8,314 nt of DNA from an uncultured Clostridia bacterium (GCA_944392525.1 CALXXB010000053.1:1-8314); one strand, 5' to 3'. Numbered from the stretch's first letter, positions 1 through 6,832 are shown. Translations and numbers: made by a program. Notes: generated by a model not told the origin, from the letters alone.

Positions 1-947
1 GCTAAAGATAAATCATAATATTTATTAATTAGACCTATATCTAGTCCCATAGGACAAGGCTCACAATGATTACAATAAACACATTTACCTGCCGCTTCTT
101 TTGGAGTGAATTCACTAATTTCACTATAATCTTTTTCTTCATCAGATGCTTCATTATATTCTAAGACACCTTCTAAATCTTCTTTTCCTCTTACCCCTAA
201 AAGAACTGTTAAAACGCCTGACTTATCTAACGCATATTTGATGCATTGATTTTTAGTTAGTTTTCTTCCGAATGGAGATGTTTTTTCATCTAGTAGTTGT
301 CCTCCAGAAAATGCTTTCATAACTGAAATCCCTACGCCTTCTTTTTCGCATCTTCTGTATAATTCCATTCTTTCGTCACTACTTCCATTTGCATAAGTTC
401 CTCTATTATAATCATAAGCAGGATTTATACTAAACATAACCATATCTATTAAACCTGTATCTAATGCTTTATGTACTAACTTTGGTGTATGTGATGAAAT
501 ACCGATATGTTTTACTGTTCCTTTACTTTTGAGTTCTTTTATATAATCTAATACTCCATCTTTTTGGTATCTTTCAAAATCACTCTCTTCATCAATACAA
601 TGGATAAATCCATAATCTATATAGTCTGTTTTTAACTCACTTAATTGCCATGCAACAGATTTTTTTATTTTGTCTAAATTTGTAGTCCATCCATAAGTTC
701 CTGTTTCGTAATTTGCTCCAAAGTGTATTTGATACATTACATTTTCTCTTACACTTTCAAAAGCCTCTCCATAATATTTAAAACAATCTGCATCTCCTGC
801 TGCTAAGTCAAAGTAATTTATTCCATTTTCATAAGCCATTTTTAGTGTCTCTATTCCTTCTTTTTCTCCTGCTTGTGAAATAGAGCTTGACCCTAAGCCT
901 ATAACACTTATTCTATCATTAGTTCTACGATTAATACGATATTCCAT
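1..947 (-). CDS. Aldo/keto reductase with C-terminal Fe-S motif (3' end outside window)
   Basis: The frame is open from ATG at 947 to the left edge (315 codons seen, no stop), so the gene is cut by the window. A GAAAGG ribosome site lies 7 bases upstream, and the gene follows the flavin reductase stop by 14 bases, so they form an operon. The protein begins with an AKR barrel (IGLGSSSIS at residues 16-24, YFDLAAGDADC at 45-55, DYGFIHCIDE at 111-120, IGISSHTP at 148-155). It then has an Fe-S motif CVYCNHCEPCP at residues 289-299, Cys spaced CX2CX2CX2C. Family knowledge: ferredoxin-type AKRs occur in anaerobes, and their substrates are rarely known. Oddity: Asp47 and His117 of the AKR tetrad are present, but the Tyr position appears to be Asp52 and the Lys position His75. 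Classical NADPH carbonyl reduction is therefore doubtful. Confidence 0.9.
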   Translation of the reverse strand, partial: MEYRINRRTNDRISVIGLGSSSISQAGEKEGIETLKMAYENGINYFDLAAGDADCFKYYGEAFESVRENVMYQIHFGANYETGTYGWTTNLDKIKKSVAWQLSELKTDYIDYGFIHCIDEESDFERYQKDGVLDYIKELKSKGTVKHIGISSHTPKLVHKALDTGLIDMVMFSINPAYDYNRGTYANGSSDERMELYRRCEKEGVGISVMKAFSGGQLLDEKTSPFGRKLTKNQCIKYALDKSGVLTVLLGVRGKEDLEGVLEYNEASDEEKDYSEISEFTPKEAAGKCVYCNHCEPCPMGLDIGLINKYYDLSL

Positions 948-961
948 GTTCTTACCTTTCT

Positions 962-1534
962 TTATTTATTCATAAATTTCTTTCCACTATCCCAAGCTGT
1001 TCCTACTTTTTTACCTATTTCATAATATCCGTTTTGGAATTGGTCAAATACAAATGCATTTAATTTGCTTGGGTCTACTTTTCCATTTTCATCTAAAACT
1101 TTTTCATCTGCTACAACATTTACTATTTCACCTAAAACTCTAAATCCATAAGATTGATGTTGTAATTCTACCACTTTACATTCTAATGTTAGAGGATATT
1201 CTTCTATTATTGGTGCATCTACCCTTGTACTTTTTACAGCATGCATTCCTGTTCTCTCAAATTTATCTTCCATGTTATTTCCTGATGCTGTTCCAAAAAA
1301 GTCTGATTCTTCTAAATGGTCTACATCTGCAATACTTAATGTAAATGCCATTCTTTCTTTTATGTTTTTACTTGTTTTATGGCTTTCTGTTATATTTAAA
1401 GCAACCATATTATTATCACAAATTCCTCCCCAAGCCATATTCATAACATCTACCTTATCATTTTCTCCATATGTTGCAATCATTAATACTGGCATTGGAA
1501 ATACATAAGGTTTTACACCTAAATCTTTTTTCAT
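962..1534 (-). CDS. Flavin reductase-like FMN-binding protein (flavoredoxin type)
   Basis: This is a 190-residue cytosolic protein of the flavin reductase-like (split barrel, FMN-binding) family, a normal length for the family. The N-terminal stretch PVLMIATYGEND (residues 15-26), then DVMNMAWGGIC (29-39) and SHKTSKNIKE (51-60), match the FMN-binding core. PLTLECKV (114-121) and the C-terminal GYYEIGKKVGTAWDSGKKF (169-187) are also typical. Members bind FMN and move electrons between NAD(P)H or ferredoxin and flavin or other acceptors; the substrate here cannot be read from sequence. The start is supported by a strong AGGAGG at 1543-1548, 8 bases upstream. It is the first gene of a two-gene operon with the Fe-S aldo/keto reductase, which suggests shared redox chemistry. 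No membrane segment or signal peptide is seen. Confidence 0.88.
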   Translation of the reverse strand: MKKDLGVKPYVFPMPVLMIATYGENDKVDVMNMAWGGICDNNMVALNITESHKTSKNIKERMAFTLSIADVDHLEESDFFGTASGNNMEDKFERTGMHAVKSTRVDAPIIEEYPLTLECKVVELQHQSYGFRVLGEIVNVVADEKVLDENGKVDPSKLNAFVFDQFQNGYYEIGKKVGTAWDSGKKFMNK

Positions 1535-1568
1535 AAAAAATCCCTCCTTAACAAAAATTTACACTTAT

Positions 1569-1597
1569 ATATTATCACTTAATTTATTATATTACAA
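1569..1597 (-). promoter_or_regulatory. Predicted sigma-A-type promoter of the flavin reductase/AKR operon
   Basis: On the minus strand there is a -35 TTGTAA (1592-1597), a 17-base spacer and a -10 TAATAT (1569-1574). This would start transcription near 1562, about 27 bases before the ATG at 1534. The surrounding DNA is very AT-rich, so alternatives exist. No operator-like palindrome is obvious here. Confidence 0.5.
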
Positions 1598-1622
1598 ACA
1601 CTTTTATTAAATAAATCAATAT

Positions 1623-1650
1623 AAAAAAGCATCAAATTTGATGCCTTTTC
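1623..1650 (-). terminator. Rho-independent terminator of the macrodomain-SirTM-DUF1848 operon
   Basis: A perfect 16-base palindrome GCATCAAATTTGATGC (1629-1644) lies just after the DUF1848 stop. On the minus strand it is followed by six T (1623-1628) and preceded by an A-rich run that could extend the stem. It separates this operon from the flavin reductase promoter. Confidence 0.8.
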
Positions 1651-1652
1651 CT

Positions 1653-2585
1653 TTATATAAAACTTATTTGTCTATCATCTATTATCCATGATTTTTGTTT
1701 TGCTTCTGTTATTTTATCTCCTGGCTCTTCCTCTCCTATTAAAAATGGAGATGTTTCTATATGTCTTTTCATATTTTCTCTAACCAAAGCTTTATTACTA
1801 TTTGCATAGCAATACTTACATAGATGTCCGCAACTATCATAAGAGCCAATATCATTTCCCATTAAGCAATTACAACCTTCTCTAATATTCTTTCTTTTTG
1901 GTGGATTTAAATTTTCTCTTATACTTTTTTCTACAAGCTCCTTACTCATACAACCTTTGCAGTCAACTCCATATTCTGATAAAAATATCCCTTCACAGCA
2001 CCCATAAATTACCATACCATTTTCTTTACCAATTTTTACAAAAGCTTTTGCAATTTCTATTTGTTCTTCTTTTGATGGTGGTTTTATATCAGGTGCATTT
2101 CTTTTTACCTTTTCATATAAATCCAAAAAGCTAATAGTACAGTCTTTAGTATATCCTTTTAATTCTTTAGCAAATTTTTCAAAAGATTCTATATGCTTAA
2201 AAACTGTAAATTCATCATTTATAAAGATTGGATCATACCTCCAGGAAATAGAGTCTATTCCTACATGTTTTGATAGCTTCTTAAAACTTTCTATTACTTG
2301 TTCCTTATCTGGTACATTGGGCTCTATATCTTTTCCATAAGGTGTAATTGTTACAAACCAAAACTGCTTATAAATATCCAGTTCGTCTAAATATTTTAAT
2401 ATAGGCTCTGGATTTTTAGTACAAAAAGCTAAACAATCTACCACCTCTGGACTTAGACTATATTTAGTTACTTGAGATGGATTATATGGATTTCTTACCA
2501 TTACATATCCTTCCCTTATTCTATTCATTAACCATTTTGAATAAAATGCTGGTATATCTGTTCTACAACCTGTATTTATTATCAT
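1653..2585 (-). CDS. DUF1848 family protein, possible radical-SAM-like Fe-S enzyme
   Basis: The protein has 310 residues. The N-terminus GCRTDIPAFYSKWLMNRI (6-23), VRNPYNPSQV (30-39), CTKNPEP (55-61), TPYGKDIEP (81-89) and SWRYDPIF (114-121) are hallmarks of DUF1848, whose biochemical role is, to my knowledge, not established. The C-terminal third is cysteine-rich: C196, C197, C209, C212, C238, C240, then CGHLCKYCYAN with C252, C256 and C259. The last three are spaced CX3CX2C, as in the 4Fe-4S/SAM site of radical SAM enzymes, and the DIGSYDSC...CYAN context resembles the spore-photolyase-like branch. In classical radical SAM proteins this motif is near the N-terminus; here it lies at the C-terminal end. 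GAGGAG precedes the ATG by 7 bases, and the ATG overlaps the sirtuin stop (ATGA), implying translational coupling. The family call is firm; the enzyme type is inference. Confidence 0.88.
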   Translation of the reverse strand: MIINTGCRTDIPAFYSKWLMNRIREGYVMVRNPYNPSQVTKYSLSPEVVDCLAFCTKNPEPILKYLDELDIYKQFWFVTITPYGKDIEPNVPDKEQVIESFKKLSKHVGIDSISWRYDPIFINDEFTVFKHIESFEKFAKELKGYTKDCTISFLDLYEKVKRNAPDIKPPSKEEQIEIAKAFVKIGKENGMVIYGCCEGIFLSEYGVDCKGCMSKELVEKSIRENLNPPKRKNIREGCNCLMGNDIGSYDSCGHLCKYCYANSNKALVRENMKRHIETSPFLIGEEEPGDKITEAKQKSWIIDDRQISFI

Positions 2586-3430
2586 TGTTTTCTCCTCAAC
2601 TCTTCTACTAACTTATTTGTATCTTCATCAAATAAAATTGTTTTATCTTCTATCTCTCTACTTGCAAAAGCATAATCTTTATTGATTCTAACTAAATGTG
2701 TATTTATATTATTATACACCATTTGTTCAAATGGAAATCTAATTATCCCCGGAGTATTAAATCCAACTCCTATTTCTAGTAATAATAAATTTTTATCTTG
2801 TGATTTATCTAGGAATTCTCCATATCTTTTATCTTGTTTATACCAATTTTCATCTTGTACAAAATTTGCATCTTTTCTTAAATTCATTTCCATATTGCCA
2901 CCACATACTGGACATTTAGGAACTAAACTACTTGGTATTTTACAATCTTCTGTATTTTTTAGCCATTCATTTACTAAATCATAATTATAATATAATTTAT
3001 TGTGACATGCTATTTCACATTGAAGATAAGCATAATCTCCTTGAGTTTCAAATACTTTTTCTTTTTCAAATCCCGCTTTTTCAAACTGACCATCTACATT
3101 AGTTGTAATTATAAAATAATCTTTTTCTTTTACTAAAGAACATAATTCTTGATATAACTTTAAAGGCTCTTTATTAAATCTATTTAAAGAAATCATTTTT
3201 GCAAAAAATGCCCACTTCTCTTCTTGAGTATTAAAATCATAAAAAGAAGCTGAATATAAATCAGGAAAATTATATTTTTCTATAAACTCTTTAAAATTCT
3301 TTTCAAAGCTTTCTCCTGAATATTCTAATCCTGCAGCTGTAGATAAACCTGCTCCTGCGCCTATTAATATATAATCTGCTTCATTTATTAATTTTTTTAC
3401 TTCTGATATTCTTTTATTATACTCTTCCAT
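2582..3430 (-). CDS. Class M sirtuin (SirTM), putative protein ADP-ribosyltransferase
   Basis: This is a 282-residue Sir2-fold protein. The NAD-binding GAGAGLS is at residues 24-30 and the TTNVDGQ loop at 109-115. VFETQGDY at 126-133 has Gln130 where deacetylase sirtuins have the catalytic His. C138, C142, C173 and C176 form the likely zinc site, and GVGFNTPGIIRFPFEQM is at 221-237. The His-to-Gln change and TTNVDGQF-type loop are signatures of SirTM sirtuins, which in Staphylococcus and Streptococcus ADP-ribosylate a lipoylated GcvH-like protein instead of deacetylating. The gene starts 2 bases after the macrodomain stop, with an AAAGGA-type site inside that gene's 3' end, and overlaps DUF1848 by 4 bases. 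GcvH-L and lipoate ligase are absent from this window, so the target is unknown here. Confidence 0.93.
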   Translation of the reverse strand: MEEYNKRISEVKKLINEADYILIGAGAGLSTAAGLEYSGESFEKNFKEFIEKYNFPDLYSASFYDFNTQEEKWAFFAKMISLNRFNKEPLKLYQELCSLVKEKDYFIITTNVDGQFEKAGFEKEKVFETQGDYAYLQCEIACHNKLYYNYDLVNEWLKNTEDCKIPSSLVPKCPVCGGNMEMNLRKDANFVQDENWYKQDKRYGEFLDKSQDKNLLLLEIGVGFNTPGIIRFPFEQMVYNNINTHLVRINKDYAFASREIEDKTILFDEDTNKLVEELRRKQ

Positions 3431-3432
3431 TT

Positions 3433-4218
3433 CTATCCGTCCTTTAGATTTTCTTTATAAATTTCATAGTCCTCATCTGTAAATACATTAAATACAACTT
3501 TATCAAAACAATCTCTATTTTTACTCAAAAATTGTTTAACACTTTTTATTGCTATTTCACTTGCTAAGTCTTTTGGAAAATGAAATTCTCCTGTTGAAAT
3601 ACAAGGAAAAGCAATTGTTTTTATATTATGTTCTTTTGCGAGTTTCAAAGAATTAATATAACAATTAGCCAAATCTTGTTCTTTTTCTTCTGTTACTAAA
3701 TCATAAATAATAGGTCCAACAGTATGAATTACATATTCTGATGGTAAATTATATCCATTTGTAATAAATGCTTTTCCTGTTTCTAATACACCTATTTTTT
3801 CCATTACCTTACCGCACTCAAGCCTTAAACTAACTCCACTTGCTGAATTTATGATGTTGTCGATACAATTGTGACAAGGAATAAAACATCCTACTCCTCC
3901 TGAATTTGCAGCATTTACAATTGCTTCTATTTTTAGAGTTGTAATATCTCCTTGCCATAAACATATTTTATTTTCAGGGAAATTCTTTCCTAAAACTTCT
4001 ATATCTTTTACATCTGTTATTACTTTATTTCTTAATTCACTTTGTAAGTATTCGTTTTCAACCTTTAAATATTCGTCAGATATTGGCTTTACATCTCTTA
4101 TGTTGCATAAAGATCTATATAGTCTTTTTTTAGATATAGTATCTTCTGGAATATTTTCTACCTTTACTTCTTTATTTTCTTCTAATAAATAATTTATTAA
4201 AAAATCTAAATTTTCCAT
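3433..4218 (-). CDS. Zinc-dependent macrodomain protein, ADP-ribosyl hydrolase (Zn-macro)
   Basis: This is a 261-residue protein with a helical N-terminal extension of about 80 residues and then a macrodomain. GDI (90-92), VNAANS (101-106), GCFIPCHNCIDN (110-121) and ISTGEFHFP (207-215) are the ADP-ribose-binding and catalytic segments. C111, H116 and C118 fit the zinc ligands of the Zn-macro class that is co-encoded with SirTM sirtuins. Such proteins remove ADP-ribose from the sirtuin-modified target, so this gene and the next are an eraser/writer pair. AGGAG at 4228-4232 lies 9 bases before the ATG, and the gene is first in the operon behind the 4253-4281 promoter. Length and layout match family members; no residue of the motif appears lost. 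The physiological substrate cannot be seen. Confidence 0.93.
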   Translation of the reverse strand: MENLDFLINYLLEENKEVKVENIPEDTISKKRLYRSLCNIRDVKPISDEYLKVENEYLQSELRNKVITDVKDIEVLGKNFPENKICLWQGDITTLKIEAIVNAANSGGVGCFIPCHNCIDNIINSASGVSLRLECGKVMEKIGVLETGKAFITNGYNLPSEYVIHTVGPIIYDLVTEEKEQDLANCYINSLKLAKEHNIKTIAFPCISTGEFHFPKDLASEIAIKSVKQFLSKNRDCFDKVVFNVFTDEDYEIYKENLKDG

Positions 4219-4242
4219 AACCTAATGCTCCTATTATTTTAC

Positions 4243-4312
4243 TTCTGTAATTATTTTACAAGCGATTCTTTCTTTTGTAAAGTAGGCACTTTTTTGTAAC
4301 ACAGTTTCCTAT
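4243..4312 (-). promoter_or_regulatory. Promoter/operator module A, upstream of the macrodomain-SirTM operon
   Basis: On the minus strand there is a -35 TTTACA (4276-4281), a 17-base spacer and a -10 TAAAAT (4253-4258), giving a leader of roughly 28 bases. The inverted repeat AAAGTAGGCACTTT (4279-4292) overlaps the -35, a position expected for a repressor site. The whole 70-base block is repeated at 7859-7928 with 60 identities and no gaps, and 4274-4299 is identical in both. The HxlR-type regulator at 8106 is the best candidate binder in the window, but that link is inferred. Confidence 0.75.
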
Positions 4313-4359
4313 TGGATACTATTGAAACATATTGGCTAATTACTACTTTTTTAAATATC

Positions 4360-4396
4360 AAAAAAGTTTGCTAATTTTTACATTAACAAACTTTTT
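4360..4396 (-). terminator. Rho-independent terminator after the Rpn gene
   Basis: The 10-base arms AAAAAGTTTG (4361-4370) and CAAACTTTTT (4387-4396) are perfectly complementary, and a TAA/TTA pair extends the stem past one mismatch. On the minus strand the stem ends in a run of T, 10 bases downstream of the Rpn stop. The symmetry of A and T runs means it could also work on the plus strand. Confidence 0.8.
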
Positions 4397-4405
4397 ATAC
4401 ATTGT

Positions 4406-5278
4406 TTATTCTTCATTCTTTATTTTTTCTATTTCTTCTTTTGTTAATCCAGTAAATTCAATTATATCTTCTACTTTTGCATTTTTTCTTAACATTCTTT
4501 TTACAATTTCTTTTTTCTCTTGTTCTTGTCCTTGTTCAATTCCTTGCCTTGTTGCATACTCTATTGCATCTGCCTCATCTCTTATCGCTTTTAATCTAAA
4601 CTCGTAGTTATTCCTCTCTTCATTGCTTAAGCTCATTGAAGCCAATTTTTTATTTATTTTTCTTATTTCTTTATTTAACTTCCCCGCTTTTTCCATTTGC
4701 TCTTCACTCCCTACAAATAACCATAACCATTGTGCTATTTTCGTGTGCATTTCTGGATTTTTCTCTTTAAACTTTGGCAGTTCTATTATGTGCATTTCTA
4801 AGTATTTTGTTGCATACTCATCCTCTTCTTCATATCCCATATCTACTACTTCATCTGGTTTTGGTTCTTCAAATTTCATTCTAGCAATAGAATGATAAGA
4901 ATTCCTTTTATAATAGTTAAAATTTAAAATGTTTATTCCTATTGATTTTTTACACTCAGTATATGGTTGTCCCTCTTTTATGCTATTTGCATAATTACTT
5001 GCCATATAGAATGGTGATCTTTGCTGCATATTATGCTGATTTTGCATTTGCATTTCTACATCTACAACAACTTCGGTATTTAATGTTACTCTTAAATCTA
5101 ATAACGCAAATTTACTATCATAATAATTTTTGGGTATTTCTGGATTATTTATTTCTATATCTTTTATTTTAACATCTAATATACTCTCTAAGAAATCTTT
5201 TAGAGCACTTTTACTATCTTCTTGACCGAAAATTCTTTTAAAGACATAATCAGATGTTAAAGGTAATTTATCTGCCAT
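4406..5278 (-). CDS. Rpn family PD-(D/E)XK nuclease / putative transposase-like protein
   Basis: The protein has 290 residues. LTSDYVFKRIFG (7-18), FLESIL (29-34) and LLDLRV...VVVDVEMQMQ (59-79) match the Rpn/PDDEXK_2 family. Asp61, Glu75 and Gln77 are the likely metal-site residues, with the family's ExQ in place of ExK. The C-terminal part (191-290) is charged and helical and ends in an EFTGLTKEEIEKI motif (274-286) common in this family. Known members are DNA endonucleases that promote RecA-independent recombination, and some act in phage defence; older annotation calls them transposases. AGGAGG at 5285-5290 lies 6 bases before the ATG. It has its own terminator and does not belong to the neighbouring operons. 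An in-frame ATG at 4694-4696 behind a GGGAG could make a 96-residue C-terminal product (see findings). The gene may be accessory; nothing else mobile adjoins it. Confidence 0.88.
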   Translation of the reverse strand: MADKLPLTSDYVFKRIFGQEDSKSALKDFLESILDVKIKDIEINNPEIPKNYYDSKFALLDLRVTLNTEVVVDVEMQMQNQHNMQQRSPFYMASNYANSIKEGQPYTECKKSIGINILNFNYYKRNSYHSIARMKFEEPKPDEVVDMGYEEEDEYATKYLEMHIIELPKFKEKNPEMHTKIAQWLWLFVGSEEQMEKAGKLNKEIRKINKKLASMSLSNEERNNYEFRLKAIRDEADAIEYATRQGIEQGQEQEKKEIVKRMLRKNAKVEDIIEFTGLTKEEIEKIKNEE

Positions 5279-5485
5279 ATAATTCCTCCTTTATTTTAAC
5301 ATCTTATTTTTATTTTTTCAATAGAAAAATGGATTTTATAGATAAAATTTAATTTAATAATTAAATTGTGATAAAACTAAAAAAAATTGATATAATTTTT
5401 TCAAAGGTAATCAAATTTATATTTCATTTTTTGTTCATAGACTTTTCATTTATTGGAATAATTCGAAAAAAATTATTGATAAAAA

Positions 5486-5505
5486 TTGTTTACTGCAATA
5501 AACAA
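5486..5505. repeat. 20-base near-perfect palindrome, operator or hairpin
   Basis: Arms TTGTTTA (5486-5492) and TAAACAA (5499-5505) flank CTGCAA, whose core TGCA is itself palindromic, so only one pair of the 20 bases is mismatched. On the minus strand it is followed by five T, so it could also terminate. It resembles a dimeric repressor site but fits no motif I can name with confidence. Confidence 0.45.
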
Positions 5506-5531
5506 GTGTATTTTAGCATATAAATTTTAAA

Positions 5532-5547
5532 AAGTTTGTCGAAACTT
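5532..5547. repeat. Short inverted repeat AAGTTT-N4-AAACTT
   Basis: Six-base arms with a GTCG loop. On the minus strand a TTTA run follows, giving a weak terminator-like shape between the palindrome at 5486 and the terminator at 5584. Confidence 0.35.
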
Positions 5548-5583
5548 GTAAATTAATTCATTTTTATTTTTAATTCATAATAT

Positions 5584-5616
5584 AAAAATGACATACAACT
5601 AAAAAAGTTATATGCC
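5584..5616 (-). terminator. Likely terminator of the two-cluster aldo/keto reductase gene
   Basis: Arms GACATACAACT (5590-5600) and AGTTATATGCC (5606-5616) pair at 9 of 11 positions (two are G-U compatible) around a five-A loop. On the minus strand they are followed by ATTTTTA (T tract 5584-5588). It lies about 48 bases past the gene's stop. Confidence 0.6.
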
Positions 5617-5663
5617 ACTTTAATTTTATAACTATATATGCCTTCCTGATTCAACATTAGTTT

Positions 5664-6785
5664 TTATAATTCTAAGGCCTTAACTGCTTTTTCAAGTTCT
5701 TCTCTAATCTTAATATGTTGTGGGCAAACCCCTTCACATTTACCACATTTAATACATTCTTTCGCACTCTTTAAGCCATGTCCACTAACAAGCCAATTTT
5801 CTTGATGTTTTGCTCCTCCCATATCTTTATATAATGTTAAGATATTTATTGCTGTAAATGTTCCTGAAATTCCTATCTTCATTGGACAAACTTTTGCACA
5901 ATAATTACATGTAGTACATGGAATTAGCGGAATTGTTTTTAATATGTCTTGTGCTTCTTTTATTGTTCTTATTTCTTCTTCTGATAATTTTGTAAAATCT
6001 TTCATATATGAAATATTATCTTCCATTTGTTCTACATTACTCATTCCTGATAATACTGTAATTACTCCATCTAAGTTTGCTGCAAACTTAATAGCCCATG
6101 AAGCATAAGATGCATTTGGATTTGCTTTATCAAATACTTCTTTTACTTTTTCTGGAGGATTAGATAACATTCCACCTTTTACTGGTTCCATAATAATTAC
6201 AGGTTTACCATGTTTTCTTGCTACTTCATAACATTCTTTTGACTTTATTGCTGGATTCTCCCAGTCTGCATAATTTATTTGTAATTGTACAGATTCCATT
6301 TCAGGATGTTTTGTAAGTAATTCATCTAACTCTTCTGGTGTTGAATGGAATGAAAATCCTGCATGTTTTATTTTTCCTTGTGCTTTCATATCTAATATCC
6401 AACTCCACATATCAAAGTCATCAAATACTTTTGTTCTTCCTTCTCCTAAATTATGTAATAAATAAAAATCAAAATATCCTGCTCCTGTTTGTTTTAATGA
6501 TGTTTCAAATTGTGCAATTGCTTCTTCTCTTGTTTTACAGTTTATCCATGCTGCATTTTTTGTTGCAAGTTGAAATTTTTCTCTTGGATATCTTTCTACC
6601 AAAGCTTCTTTTATAGCATCTTCTGAACCTGCATACGCCCATGCTGTATCAAAATAAGTAAATCCTGCTTCCATAAATTTGTCTACCATTACTTTTGTTT
6701 GTTCTTCATCAATTTTTCCATCTTTTTGTGGTAATCTCATTAGTCCAAATCCTAATTTTTTAATTTCTTCTCCTAAATATGACAT
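5664..6785 (-). CDS. Aldo/keto reductase with C-terminal 2x[4Fe-4S] ferredoxin domain
   Basis: The protein has 373 residues. An AKR barrel covers about 1-285: KLGFGLMRLP (10-19), FDTAWAYAGSE (45-55), ATKNA (74-78), YLLHNL (108-113), MEPVKGGML (199-207) and VLSGMSNVEQM (244-254). The tetrad Asp46, Tyr51, Lys76 and His111 is complete, unlike in the reductase at the left edge. A ferredoxin-like tail holds C290, C293, C296, C300 and C344, C347, C350, C354, each spaced CX2CX2CX3CP, for two 4Fe-4S clusters. This architecture is widespread in anaerobes and is thought to couple carbonyl reduction to low-potential electron carriers; the substrate is unknown. GGAGG at 6793-6797 lies 7 bases before the ATG. 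It is a single-gene unit with its own MerR-type promoter and terminator, so induction by electrophiles or aldehydes is plausible but inferred. Confidence 0.93.
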   Translation of the reverse strand: MSYLGEEIKKLGFGLMRLPQKDGKIDEEQTKVMVDKFMEAGFTYFDTAWAYAGSEDAIKEALVERYPREKFQLATKNAAWINCKTREEAIAQFETSLKQTGAGYFDFYLLHNLGEGRTKVFDDFDMWSWILDMKAQGKIKHAGFSFHSTPEELDELLTKHPEMESVQLQINYADWENPAIKSKECYEVARKHGKPVIIMEPVKGGMLSNPPEKVKEVFDKANPNASYASWAIKFAANLDGVITVLSGMSNVEQMEDNISYMKDFTKLSEEEIRTIKEAQDILKTIPLIPCTTCNYCAKVCPMKIGISGTFTAINILTLYKDMGGAKHQENWLVSGHGLKSAKECIKCGKCEGVCPQHIKIREELEKAVKALEL

Positions 6786-6832
6786 ATTAATTCCTCCATT
6801 CCTTTTTATTTTTTCATAAAGTTCTCTTATAT

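Larger units (their letters stand above)
5279..5663. other. AT-rich intergenic stretch without a gene
   Basis: I see no reading frame with a convincing ribosome site here on either strand. It holds the Rpn ribosome site (5285-5290), an AT-only inverted repeat (5351-5367), hairpins at 5486-5505 and 5532-5547, and the terminator at 5584-5616. The Rpn promoter must lie here, but the base composition gives too many equal candidates to choose one. Confidence 0.6.

Noticed and set aside
1272..1508. Plus-strand open frame of 78 codons
   Set aside because: It lies wholly inside the flavin reductase gene on the other strand and has no ribosome site. Its protein is a leucine/isoleucine/serine-rich product typical of an antisense frame in AT-rich DNA. 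The same holds for plus-strand frames at 1898-2134, 2682-2984, 4332-4607, 4623-4895, 4942-5172 and 6338-6616.
1653..4218. Classical GcvH-L/LplA2 SirTM operon
   Set aside because: I looked for a lipoyl-carrier (GcvH-like) or lipoate ligase frame next to the pair on both strands. The neighbours are DUF1848, the Rpn nuclease and the redox genes, so the classical operon is not present here.
4406..5278. Intact insertion sequence around the transposase-like gene
   Set aside because: The gene belongs to the Rpn nuclease family. No terminal inverted repeats or target-site duplications flank it, and it has an ordinary ribosome site and terminator.
5293..5321. TTGAAA-17-TAAAAT as promoter of the Rpn gene
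   Set aside because: The match to consensus is good, but the transcript would begin inside the AGGAGG at 5285-5290 and destroy the ribosome site. AT-rich DNA gives such matches by chance.
5486..5505. Rex (NADH-sensing) operator
   Set aside because: Rex sites are TTGTTAA-N4-TTAACAA type. Here the arms are TTGTTTA and TAAACAA, six bases apart, so the half-site spacing is two bases too long.
5279..5663. Riboswitch or CRISPR array in the gene-free stretch
   Set aside because: There is no repeated unit with regular spacers and no conserved aptamer core that I can recognise; only short AT-rich hairpins are seen.
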